From assembly GCF_024323335.1 (NCBI RefSeq), contig NC_066581.1, positions 29,694,699 to 29,758,698 on the forward strand: DNA of 64,000 nucleotides. Reading direction: 5' to 3'. This DNA is from Lathyrus oleraceus (Eukaryota > Streptophyta > Magnoliopsida > Fabales > Fabaceae). The position numbers and the translations under genes were made by a program. Below are positions 22,219 to 32,988 of the stretch, piece after piece. Positions within the stretch are counted from its first letter, which is position 1; each line of letters opens with the position of its first letter. The notes under the pieces are model-generated. The model worked only from the letters and a program-made list of their open reading frames with translations, did no database searches and was not told where the DNA came from.

Positions 22219-22468
22219 GTAATTTTCCTTTGTTTTGTCATTTTGCATGAAAACCCTACGTTCTGCCCAAGGCGTAGTGGTTCATTGTAGGGCCTCATCA
22301 TGTTTTAATGATTATCATAAATAAAGGACGTTTTGCAATCAAATTTTGTGATCCCTGTCTTTCTATTTTTTGTTTTCACTTTTTCTAAAAAATAATAAAA
22401 AATGGCAATGTTTTTGTTTTTTGTGACTCTTTTTGAACTCTTTTCTAAAACAAGGCATTAACATGCAG
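22219..22468 (+). other. Ogre intron between protease and RT (250 bp)
   Basis: Donor GTAATTTTCC at 22219 and acceptor …AACATGCAG ending 22468. The interior is T-rich with TAA stops in the coding frame. Removing it joins GA of the gag-protease frame to A of the pol frame and keeps the reading frame open (…QTE, then SDIIESTMNN…). An intron at this place is an established feature of Ogre elements; exact borders here are my inference. Confidence 0.8.
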
Positions 22469-25400
22469 AAGTGATATCATAGAATCCACTATGAACAATT
22501 CTGTTATGGCTCAGTATGATTTTGATAATCCCATCTACCAAGCTGAAGAGGAGAGTGAGGAAGACTGTGAACTCCCTGCAGAATTGGTCAGATTGCTGAA
22601 GCAGGAGGAAAGGGTCATCCAACCTCATCAGGAGGAGTTGGAAGTTGTTAATCTGGGTGCTGAGGACGCCAGAAGAGAGATCAAGATTGGGGCTGCTTTA
22701 GAGGACTCTGTCAAGAGGGGGCTGATTGAGATGCTGAGAGAATATGTGGAAATATTTTCCTGGTCATATCAAGATATGCCTGGGTTGGATACAGACATTG
22801 TGGTGCATCGATTACCCCTCAGAGAAGAGTGTTCGTCGGTCAAGCAGAAGCTTCGCAGAACTAGTCCTGATATGGCTGTCAAGATCAAAGAAGAGGTTCA
22901 GAAGCAGTGGGATGCAGGTTTTCTGGTTGTTACCAGTTATCCACCGTGGGTAGCCAACATTGTTCCTGTGCCGAAGAAGGATGGCAAAGTCAGAATGTGT
23001 GTCGACTACCGGGATTTGAACAGAGCGAGTCCGAAAGATGATTTCCCATAACCTCACATCGATGTATTGGTTGATAATACGGCTCAATCCTCGGTATTCT
23101 CTTTCATGGACGGTTTCTCGGGCTATAATCAGATTAAGATGGCGCCAGAGGACATGGAAAAGACGACATTCATTACACCTTGGGGCACATTCTGCTATAA
23201 AGTGATGCCATTTGGGCTGAAGAATGCCGGTGCTACCTATCAGAGGGCAATGACGACTCTCTTTCATGACATGATGCACAAAGAGATCGAAGTGTACGTG
23301 GATGATATGATTGCGAAGTCGCAGACAGAAGAGGAGCACCTGGTTAATTTGCAGAAGTTGTTCGACAGATTGGTCAAGTTCAAACTGAGGCTGAATCCGA
23401 ACAAGTGTACGTTTGGTGTGAGATCAGGGAAGCTGTTGGGCTTCATTGTCAGTGAGAAAGGGATTGAGGTTGATCCAGCTAAAGTCAAAGCTATTCAAGA
23501 GATGCCTGAACCGAAAACGGAAAAGCAAGTCCGTGGGTTTTTAGGGAGATTGAACTATATTGCAAGGTTCATATCTCACCTAACTGCCACGTGTGAACCA
23601 ATTTTCAAATTGCTGAGAAAGAACCAGGAAATCAAGTGGAATGATGACTGTCAGAAGGCTTTTGACAAAATCAAAGAGTATTTACAGAAACCTCCAATCC
23701 TTATCCCTCCAGTTCCAGGGAGACCGTTGATAATGTACCTGTCAGTAACCGAGAATTCAATGGTGTGTGTATTGGGACAGCATGACGAGTCTGGTCGAAA
23801 AGAGCATGCCATATACTACCTTAGCAAAAAGTTTACCGACTGTGAAACAAGATATTCACTGCTCGAGAAAACTTGCTGTGCTTTGGCCTGGGCTGCTCGC
23901 CGACTAAGGCAGTATATGTTGAACCATACTACCTTATTGATTTCTAAGATGGATCCAGTAAAGTACATCTTTGAGAAGCCGGCTCTCACCGGACGAGTTG
24001 CTCGATGGCAGATGATTTTAACCGAATATGACATTCAGTACACGTCACAGAAGGCCATCAAAGGTAGTATTCTGTCGGACTACCTGGCCGAGCAACCAAT
24101 TGATGATTACCAGCCGATGATGTTTGAATTCCCTGATGAAGACATCATGTATCTGAAGATGAAAGATTGTGAAGAGCCGCTTGTCGAGGAAGGACCGGAT
24201 CCCGATGACAAGTGGACACTGATGTTTGATGGGGCTGTGAATATGAACGGTAACGGTGTTGGGGCAGTGCTCATTAATCCTAAAGGGGCTCATATACCTT
24301 TCTCTGCCAGATTGACTTTCAATGTCACCAACAATGAAGCTGAGTACGAGGCTTGTATCATGGGGATAGAAGAAGCCATCGACCTGAGAATCAAAACTCT
24401 TGACATATATGGAGATTCTGCTCTAGTGATTAACCAGGTCAATGGAGATTGGAATACCAATCAGCCGCATTTGATTCCTTAAAGATATTACACCAGAAGA
24501 ATACTGACGTTCTTCAAGAAGGTGAAGTTGTATCATGTCCCCCGGGATGAAAATCAGATGGCTGATGCCTTGGCTACTTTATCTTCTATGATCAAAGTTC
24601 ATTGGTGGAATCATGTGCCACATGTTGCGGTGAATCGACTCGAGAGGCCTGCGTATGTGTTTGCAGCCGAGTCTGTTGTTGATGAGAAGCCGTGGTACTA
24701 TGATATCAAGAACTTCCTCAAGAGTCAGGAGTATCCTGAAGGTGCGTCAAAGAATGACAAGAAAACCCTGAGAAGGCTAGCTGGAAGCTTTTATTTGAAT
24801 CAGGATGACGTGTTGTACAAGAGAAACTTTGACATGGTTCTGCTCAGATGCGTGGATAGACATGAAGCAGACATGTTGATGCAAGAAGTGCATGAAGGAT
24901 CTTTTGGTACCCATGCTGGTGGTCATGCAATGTCTAAGAAATTGTTGAGAGCCGGTTATTACTGGATGACTATGGAATCCGATTGTTTCAAGTACGCTCG
25001 GAAGTGCCATAAATGTCAGATTTATGCAGATAAGGTGCATGTACCACCAAGCCCTCTGAATGTCATGAATTCGCCTTGGCCGTTCGCGATGTGGGGCATT
25101 GATATGATCGGGAAGATCGAGCCTACTGCATCTAACGGACATCGCTTCATCCTGGTTGCGATTGATTACTTCACCAAATGGGTGGAAGCAGCTTCCTATG
25201 CTAATGTTACCAAACAAGTGGTTGCCCGGTTCATCAAGAAGGAAATCATATGTCGTTATGGAGTTCCTGAGAGAATCATTACTGACAATGGTTCGAATCT
25301 CAATAACAAGATGATGAAGGAGCTTTGCAAAGATTTCAAGATTGAACATCACAATTCTTCTCCTTACAGACCAAAGATGAATGGTGCTGTAGAGGCGGCA

Positions 25401-25943
25401 AACAAGAATATTAAGAAGATTGTGCAGAAGATGGTCGTGACGTACAAGGATTGGCATGAGATGCTGCCTTTCGCTTTGCATGGATAGCGTACCTCAGTAC
25501 GTACGTCGACCGGGGCAACCCCGTACTCCCTTGTGTATGGTATGGAAGCAGTCCTACCTGTTGAAGTGGAGATTCCTTCTCTGAGGGTCCTGTTGGATGT
25601 CAAGCTTGATGAAGCTGAGTGGATTCGAACAAGGTTTAATGAGTTGAGCCTTATCGAAGAGAGACGGTTAGCAGTTGTATGCCATGGGCAGTTGTATCAG
25701 AGAAGGATGAAGAGAGCCTTTGATCAGAAAGTGCGTCCTCGAAGCTATCAGACTGGTGATTTAGTTTTGAAGAGGATCCTTCCTCCCGGTACAGATAACA
25801 GGGGCAAGTGGACTCCTAATTACGAAGGCCCGTATGTTGTGAAGAAGGTCTTCTCCGGTGGAGCCTTGATGCTTACAACAATGGATGGTGAAGATTTCCC
25901 GTCCCCTGTTAACTCAGATGTAGTCAAAAAATACTTCGCATAA
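22469..25943 (+). pseudogene. Ogre pol: RT, RNase H, second RNase H, integrase; three nonsense codons
   Basis: One frame throughout, ending TAA 25941-25943. RT: FLVVTSYPPWVANIVPVPKK, MCVDYRDLNRA, SFMDGFSGYNQI, and the active site YVDD at 23295-23306. First RNase H: about 23700-24120 (IYYLSKKFTDCETRYS), poorly conserved. Second RNase H, the Tat-lineage archaeal type: LMFDGAVNMNGNGVGAVL, NNEAEYEAC, DIYGDSALV at about 24220-24440. Integrase: HX-H…CHKCQ zinc site, then D in WGIDMIGK (about 25098), D in ITDNGSN (about 25280) and E in NGAVEAANKN (about 25394). In-frame stops are TAA 23049-23051, TAA 24480-24482 and TAG 25485-25487. All three can be explained by single substitutions; no frameshift is seen. 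Confidence 0.92.
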
Positions 25944-26670
25944 ATTGACCCGCTGGACAAAAAGAATAAAAGAGTCCAGGCAAAAAAGGGCATCCCGGCG
26001 AACCAAAAAACAAAAAGAAAAGGTTCGGGCAAAAATTAGGGATAAAAATGAAAAGAATTTGTACACCCGGTAAGTCGAAAACCCACAAGGGCGGCTTAGG
26101 CAAAAATGGGTATCCCGGTGGATTGAAAACCCGAAAGGGCGATCCAGCCAAAAGAGGGATTAAAGTGAAGACTACAGTCTGAGTTATCTGTACCTCATCG
26201 CGCTTCATTATCTGCCATCTCTAAAGATGTGATCGGTCCAGTCAGTCTTCTCAGAAAGCAAGGAAGGTGGGAGAAAAACTGATGATCTATGAGTTATAAC
26301 AGAATTGGGAAATAGTGGATGCCGTGTTCACATTGCCATTAGGATAGTTTATTTTCCTTTTGTGCGCAATTACCTCTTTCTAGGAATTGCTTCCCAATGT
26401 ATTTGCCTCTTCAGGCACACTTTCAATCAATAAAAGTCGTTATTCAGATAAATAGCTCTCTTGTTTTTATTTTTTACTGTTCTGTTTGCAAAAACGTCCG
26501 AATTTTTTATAAGCATTGCATATAAAAGCATGAAGGCTAAACAATAACGTGCAGAAAGATCAAAGCATTTGAAAATCATTTTGAATGTTGAGGACACTTG
26601 AGCGTATCTTGTCCATGTATCCCCTGGGGGCATTTGTTGTTCTGTTTTGCAGGTCGTCATCTGTGAGCAT
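25944..26670 (+). other. Proximal 3' UTR of Ogre #2
   Basis: Non-coding. About 25950-26165 holds repeated phrases such as GGGCATCCCGGCGAACC, AAAACCCACAAGGGCGG and AAAACCCGAAAGGGCGATCC, spaced about 40-60 bp. The rest is unremarkable. Confidence 0.6.
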
Positions 26671-27145
26671 TCCCCAGCAGTTATTTCCCAGAGCAGAGTT
26701 TATCCTACTTGTGATTTGGTTGGGACTCTCCCCAGCAAAGTTGCCGGTTTGTCCGTAGCAAGTTGCTTTATTACTCCCCAGCGAGTTGCCTTATTCTCCC
26801 CTAGCGGAGTTGTATTGATGGTTTCTCAGCACAGTCGTCCTGTGTATTCCCCGACGAAATTTGCATCATTTTGCATCATGCATGTAGTGATCATTGCATT
26901 CTCAAAATTGCGTAGCATTTCCATTCCATATGGAGCATTACGCCATAGAAAAATTCAAACATATGCATTCATGTGTTAACCCAATCAGACTGTATTCCCC
27001 GGCAGAGGCGGATCATTTTGTTTAAACATCGGCACGGCACGTCTGCTACGGTTGCTTTGACAGTATTCAGGATTGATATCCCCACAGAGGTATTTCCTCA
27101 CCCGTCCGCGAACGGAAAGTTTGCTTCTCCCCAGTGAGACCCCAG
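26671..27145 (+). repeat. PBS-complement-like repeats (Ogre #2 3' UTR)
   Basis: Copies of TCCCCAGC followed by AGTTGCC-like text. The best is TCCCCAGCAAAGTTGCC at 26729-26745, 16 of 17 bases identical to the reverse complement of this element's own PBS. Others: about 26673, 26776 (TCCCCAGCGAGTTGCC), 26798 (TCCCCTAGCGGAGTTG), 26994 and 27127; further single copies at 27474 and 27491 lie in the next array. Non-coding. Confidence 0.75.
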
Positions 27146-27189
27146 CAAGTGTTTAGCCTTGCCTTGACGTACTTAAGATGTCATTCTTG

Positions 27190-28171
27190 TGATACCGGTA
27201 AGTGTCATTTCAGCACCCGCGTGTGTTCTTTGTTTGGTGTCGGTAAACACCATTATTTCGGTGTCGGTAAACATCGAGTCTCACCCCAGTCATCGGTAAA
27301 TGTCTGGTCATTTTTTGGATGTCGGTAAACATCATCTTTCGATGTCGGTAAACGTCGAGTCTCACTCCAGTCATCGGTAAATGTCTGGTCGCTTTTGTTT
27401 GATGTCGGTAAACATCATCTTTCGATGTCGGTAAACGTCGAGTTTTTTCCAGTCATCAGTAAACGTCTGGTAATCCCCAGCTAGAAATCCCCAGTAGAGT
27501 CGTCGGTAAACGTCCTGTCTGGTTTCTGGTGGCAGTTTTTGTTTTTCCTTCCCCAGTGAAGTGTTCACCTCTCCGTTGGTGTCGATAAATGTCAAGCTTC
27601 TCAAGTATTTCCCCAGTCATCAGTAAATGTCTGGTCGTTTTTGGATGTCGGTAAACATCATCTTTCGATGTCGGTGAACATCGAGTCTCATCCCAGTCAT
27701 CGGTAAATGTCTGGTCATGCGTTATTTTCTTGTTGATAAAATCAAGATCCCCAAGAGTCGTCAGTAAACGTCTTGTCTGATTCCATTACAAATATATCTT
27801 TGCCCCCCAAGTAGACACCATCGGTAAATGGTCCCGTTTGCTTCGATATCGGTAAATATCGAGTTCCCAGATTTATCCGCCATCGGTAAATGGCCCCGTT
27901 TTCTTCGATATCGGTAAATATCGAGTTCCCGGTAGAGCAGCCATCGGTAAATGGTTTTGTTGAAGTTGATATCGGTAAATGTCAAGTTTCTTTGAAAGCC
28001 ACCATCGGTAAATGGTCTTGCTTCCTTTTAATATCAAGATGTTTCCCAGCAGCCATCGGTAAATGGTCTCGCTGAAATTGATATCGGTAAATATCAAGTT
28101 TCCAGTATCTAGCCATCGGTAAATGGTTTGGCTTGCCTGAAGTTGTCGTGCAGCCGTCATCAGTAAATGAC
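27190..28171 (+). repeat. Array of about 25 CGGTAA-centred inverted repeats (Ogre #2 3' UTR)
   Basis: Two interleaved tandem families. The first (27190-27775) has a unit of about 80 bp with three inverted repeats: TGATGT/ACATCA, TCGATGT/ACGTCGA and CCAGTCAT/ATGTCTGG. The second (27810-28171) has a unit of about 60 bp with two: CCAT/ATGG and GATAT/ATATC types. In nearly all, the arms directly flank CGGTAA (or CAGTAA). Perfect examples: 27235-27252, 27665-27684, 27843-27862, 27879-27894, 28078-28097, 28156-28171. Tandem arrays in Ogre 3' UTRs are known and can seed satellites; the paired arms are my observation. Confidence 0.85.
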
Positions 28172-28290
28172 TTGGTTTTTCTTGTATCATATCCAGCAGA
28201 GTGCAAATTTCTACGGTTCTTTGGTATTCAATCCCTGTGTACCCTGAAAGTCTGACAGCCGTTGCTCTCATCCGTTCGGGTTCCCAGTTG

Positions 28291-28306
28291 ATTGAATAGG
28301 GGCAGC
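28291..28306 (+). promoter_or_regulatory. Polypurine tract of Ogre #2
   Basis: ATTGAATAGGGGCAGC abuts the 3' LTR start TGTAGC at 28307. Confidence 0.85.
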
Positions 28307-31300
28307 TGTAGCACCTCAAATTTGCACCTACCTTTTGTACATACATTTTCATATTAGGTCATTAACATAACATAGTCCACTGCATAGCATTGCATTGTCC
28401 TTTGCCCAAGTGCAGGCCCATCAGACAAAATTAGGTCAAACTGGTCAGGAGATCAGTCAGTCAAGCAAGCAAGTGCAATTTCCATTGAGACAAGGCCCTA
28501 GGGTTGGTCCAACATGTTCACATGACCTAGGGGTCCTTTTGAAGTGTTTTGGTTAAGGATTGGGTGATCAGAAGTCATCAGTCATGGTTCAATTCACCAG
28601 AAACCCTAGAAAGTCAACTATGGTCAACTGTGGTCAACTGTGCCTGATTTTATGGATTTCAAGGTGGGAGATGGTTTGAAAGGGTTCATTCATGTCCATA
28701 CAAGTCTCATTTGACATTTCAAAGATCAAGATTGGAGAAAATAAAGTCAGACAAAAAGTTTCCTAAAATGGCAGGTGACCTGTAATTGGAAACTGCCAAA
28801 AATAGAAAGTTTTTCTCCTCAAATTTACATCATCATACAAGCTTCAAATGAAATTTTGTCCAACATGAAAGTTGAAGATCTTGCTCTCACCTTTCCAAAA
28901 AGTCCAAGAACACTCATTTCTCATTTATGGTTGGCAAGTTATGATCAAATCATTCTCAAGATTTTTTGAACTTCAAAGTGGCATATCTTCCAAACCATTT
29001 GGCCAAATTGAGTGAGGTTTTTTGCTACAAGTCACATTTGATATGCTCTATCCAAATCTTTCATCACAATTCACCAAAAATTATCCAAGCAAAATGACCT
29101 TTTTCAAGTGGCATGAATTAAAAAAGAGAGAGGTGAAAAAATGAGCTTTCAAATTAAACATTTCCAATGCTTTTTACCATTTGCAATTGTTCAGAAATCA
29201 TATTTGGGGTATGCCTAAGCCCAATTTCGTGCATTAACATGCACCCCATGCAATTTGAGTGGTTTTTAGCAAATTGGCAAAACACTTCATTTAAGCTAAA
29301 ACCAATTACCATTTTCACTAACCACACTTAAGCAATGTTAAACAGAGTATATATTGATTATTTCAGACTGAAAACCCTAGCCACTATTCACCAAAACAGA
29401 TCAAACTTCATTTTCTCTCAAAAACACTCAACTCTTCATTCGATTTTTTTCTGAAAAATTGCAAAGAACCTGTGCTATTGTTCATTGTGCCATCATCAAC
29501 CAACATTCTTGGAGCTTCTGTAAGCATCAAAACACGACTGTAAAGCATCAAAGCACCACTGTTCTATTGAGCTTCATTCATGGCAGTTCGAATTTGGAGC
29601 TAGAATCAAGGCAGCTAGGCTTTCAAGACTCCTCCATTCATCAATACAAACCTCATTGCGCATCTGTTTCAGCTTTTTGAGACCAAAGGACCACTATTCC
29701 AACACTGTGCTTCAAGCAAGGTAAAATTTCGAACCACACCTTTGTCCAAATCATGCTATACTTCTTGAAGGTCTTTCCATGCTGATTACATTGAGCTTTA
29801 AATCGTGGCAAATGGTTGATTATTGAGAGAGAAACTTGGAATTTAAGTTTGTTGGTCAATTGTGTTTTTGCTTAGTTCTCTTTTGTTAGTACGAATTAGG
29901 GTAAAATAGGATTGGATTTGTGTTGTACGTGGTTAGACGGTTTGATTAGTGTACTCACCTCAAAAATCTGAGAATATTGTTCATCGTGTGGATGAACACG
30001 TTGCTGTAGCTTAAAACCCTAAAAAACCAAACCCAGAAGTGCATTTGATCTTCCAACCCGTGTTTTTGCATGATTTCCAAGTTCATTGGCCATGAAACCA
30101 ATAAGCATGTGACACGCCTTCTTTTTGGAACGCAGCGTTCCACTTAATGAACGCTAATATTACAAGTTTGCCACTGCCGGTTATTTCATTTAATTAAATC
30201 CATTTCTTTTTCTCTATTTTATTTCATTTTGCATGGCCAACTTAGAAAAATCATAAGTTCCTCAATTTTAATCCAAATTTGGTGGGATTTTTTGTGGATT
30301 GCTTCTCTTGATCTCTATTTTATTATGGTGATTTTTCCAGTTTTTTTTGCACATATAGATTTTTAAATGTGCTAGGGTTTGTTCATGTGTGTCCATTTTG
30401 TGTATGTCTTGCCAAATTGCTTGTGAAATGATGATACATGATCCAATGCCTCTCAAATTTTTTGTGCTAAAACTAGACATGTTCATGGTGATTTTGGTAT
30501 AGAGTTTGTAATTTTATCATTGCTGGTTGTGGAGATATGAATTTTTGAATAGGGGTGTGACAATTTGTGTCACACCATGCATGTCCAACTGCATGATTTT
30601 AATTACCATGCTTATTGAACTCAAAATGGTCTAGATTTTTGCATGAAGACACTTGTGCATGTTGAGAATGTGTGTGAATTTTTCTGTAATTTTTGAATGC
30701 ATTTCCTATTTGATTGACAATTTCTCCCCTGCTTGACCAAATTGTTGACTTTTGTGACACATGATGCCATTTGATTTGTGAAATTCTCATACATTATTGG
30801 ATGGACTTGAAGTTTGACATGTGAATTGTAGACATCTTAAAGTTTGTCATGGTTTTAGTCCCATTCATTTATCATATGTTGTCTCTGTTTTATGATTAAT
30901 TGAAGTTGTTGCATGTTTTGATGCTTTGTATGAGGATGCTTGAACTTACCATGACTTTCTGATTTTCATTGACCTACTTTATTTGATCCAAATGAGATGA
31001 AATTTGGTATGCCTATCATGTTGTGGATGATGTTTGATCATGATTTATTTGAGGATTTATTGAAATGCTTTTGATTGGATTTGAGTTGAGTCATTCTGTT
31101 GACTTTTTTGAGGTTCTATATGCCATGCTTTGACCTAATTTGTTTGTGAAATGATGATGGTAAATGATATGAATGTGAAACCACTTGGGTTTGCTTCTTG
31201 ATTGATTTGTCTTGACTTTGGACACTTATCCCTTGCTGTTAAATTTTTTATCCCCTTTTGACCCTAGGCTTGTCCTAGTGGTCTTGTTGCTCATGTTTAA

Positions 31301-32988
31301 GCTTGGTTTTTCAGGTTAAGCAACAAATGCTTCAAAGAGATCAATACAAGTTGAATGCGTTTGATTGTTTATCATGAATTAACTTGTTTGTTTTGTAGGT
31401 TGCTTAGCTCACTTGTTATAAGCTTGTGCCTTGCACATATGCTTGACCGTATTGTCTGTTGGCTTATGCTGTTTGTTTTAACTTTGTGTCTGGTATACTA
31501 ATTGTGCTTGACTGATTTCAGGTACTTTAGTTGCTATTAGTTCTTTGAGAACTTTGCTTTGCTTTGCTTGACAGCAATTTGCATTGAGGTATAATTTCCT
31601 TACTCCATGTAGTCTGGAAGACCTGGCCTGTTACTTGGCCAGGCACCTGTCTGAAGTCCTCCTTAAGAGGCAATGTTTGTGACTGTTTACTTTTGTCCTT
31701 GCACATATTCAAAGACCTCCTAAGTGAAGAGGCATTGGTAGATACAAGGGATGTGCAATCCATCCCCTGCTATTCTGTGTGTCATCTGCTTTGCTCACAC
31801 CACTGTGTTGATGCATTGTAGATATTAACCCAAGATCATTGTACATTGAGTCAGTGTCATATGTGTAGAAGGGTTCCCACTTTCTGAACCCACACATTCT
31901 TGTCTTAAGCTCTCCCAGGCCAGGGATAAGAGCTGTGAAGTCTCATCTTCACTCACCTTTCATCAGCTTCACCCTAACTCTCAATATTAGGGTTAAGAGC
32001 TAACACTACCCAGTTACAGTGGTTTGTTTGTTGAGGTTGATGTGACCCCTCGACTAAAACCTAACTTTGATTGAGCCCATTGCTTGAATATAGTGTGTGC
32101 TACTTGTGCTTGTGTGTTTGCTTTGGCTTGCTTCCTGTGCAAGTTAGGTTTAGTTTGGCTTGCTTCCTGTGCAAGTCATGCTTAGGATAGGCTTGCTTCC
32201 TGTGCAAGTTAGCTAGAAACCTTGACTTAGGGACAATCTTGCATGATAACATCTAGGCTCGAGTTAGTCTCCCTAGTTGTGTCTCCCTCTGTTATCTGGT
32301 TAAGCTAGTCCTGTATCCTTGCGTAGGGGAACTACGTCGCCCTGATCCTCATACCAGATGAGGTACGTAGGCAGGAGATGAGCTGATCTCTCCGGGCGCC
32401 TTTTTTTCTTTTTCAACCTTTGTGTTTCAACCCCCTTGTGTGTGTTTTGGTTCGGATGCTGATGTAAGTCCAGTGATTGGCATTCGGGCTCTACGTTTGC
32501 CTTTGCCCGTGTTTGTTTGTGTGCGTGTTAGCCGAGCTACGAATGCTCTGATTCTCCTTCGTCCAAAGGAGATACGTATGCATAGGATGCGACATCCTAG
32601 CGAGCATGTGTCGTTTCCCCCAGTCCGAACTACTTTGACTCTGATGTCTATGCTTGATAGACTAAGTAGGCCCAGGATGCGATATCCTGCCGAGTCAGCC
32701 TTGTCTGTTTTCTTGTGTCTCTTTCAGCCAGTGTATATGTGTGAGCAGTGTTTTAGCAACCATTTTCCTTTCTATTGTGCGTGGATCCCGTCGAGTACGA
32801 CGGATGCGTAGGGGTGCTAATACCTTCCCTTCGCATAATCAACTCCTGATCCCATTCTCTTTGGTCGCGAGACCATGCTTTTTCCAGGTTTACTCTGAGC
32901 GTTTCCTTTCCCTCTTTTGGGATAAATAACGCACGGTGGCGGCTCTGTTGATTCTTGTTTTCCCGCCGGTTTTTCGCGTAATGCGACA
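28307..32988 (+). mobile_element. 3' LTR of Ogre #2 (4682 bp)
   Basis: Near-identical to 11357-16036, ending …GCGACA followed by the CTCCG duplication. TATATATT at 29348-29355, the CCTGGCC/GGCCAGG hairpin at 31622-31643 and the CCGTCG/CGACGG hairpin at 32788-32803 are all kept. Confidence 0.95.

Larger units (their letters stand above)
11357..32988 (+). mobile_element. Complete Ogre retrotransposon (21.6 kb)
   Basis: Full structure: 5' LTR 11357-16036, PBS 16039-16056, ORF1, gag-protease, intron, pol (RT, RNase H, second RNase H, integrase), long repeat-rich 3' UTR, PPT 28291-28306, 3' LTR 28307-32988, flanked by CTCCG on both sides. The LTRs differ by roughly one position per 100-150 bp in the stretches I compared by eye, so the insertion is fairly recent. 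It sits in the integrase of the Athila element, in opposite orientation. The coding frames carry five nonsense codons but no frameshift that I could find, so this copy is probably non-autonomous. Confidence 0.96.

Noticed and set aside
22812..23339. A 175-codon frame on the - strand
   Set aside because: Antisense shadow of the reverse transcriptase.
24777..25481. A 234-codon frame on the - strand
   Set aside because: Antisense shadow of the Ogre integrase region.
27190..28171. CRISPR-like array (regular repeats with spacers)
   Set aside because: The genome is plant, the repeats are imperfect palindromes in a retrotransposon 3' UTR, and the intervening sequence is also repeated.
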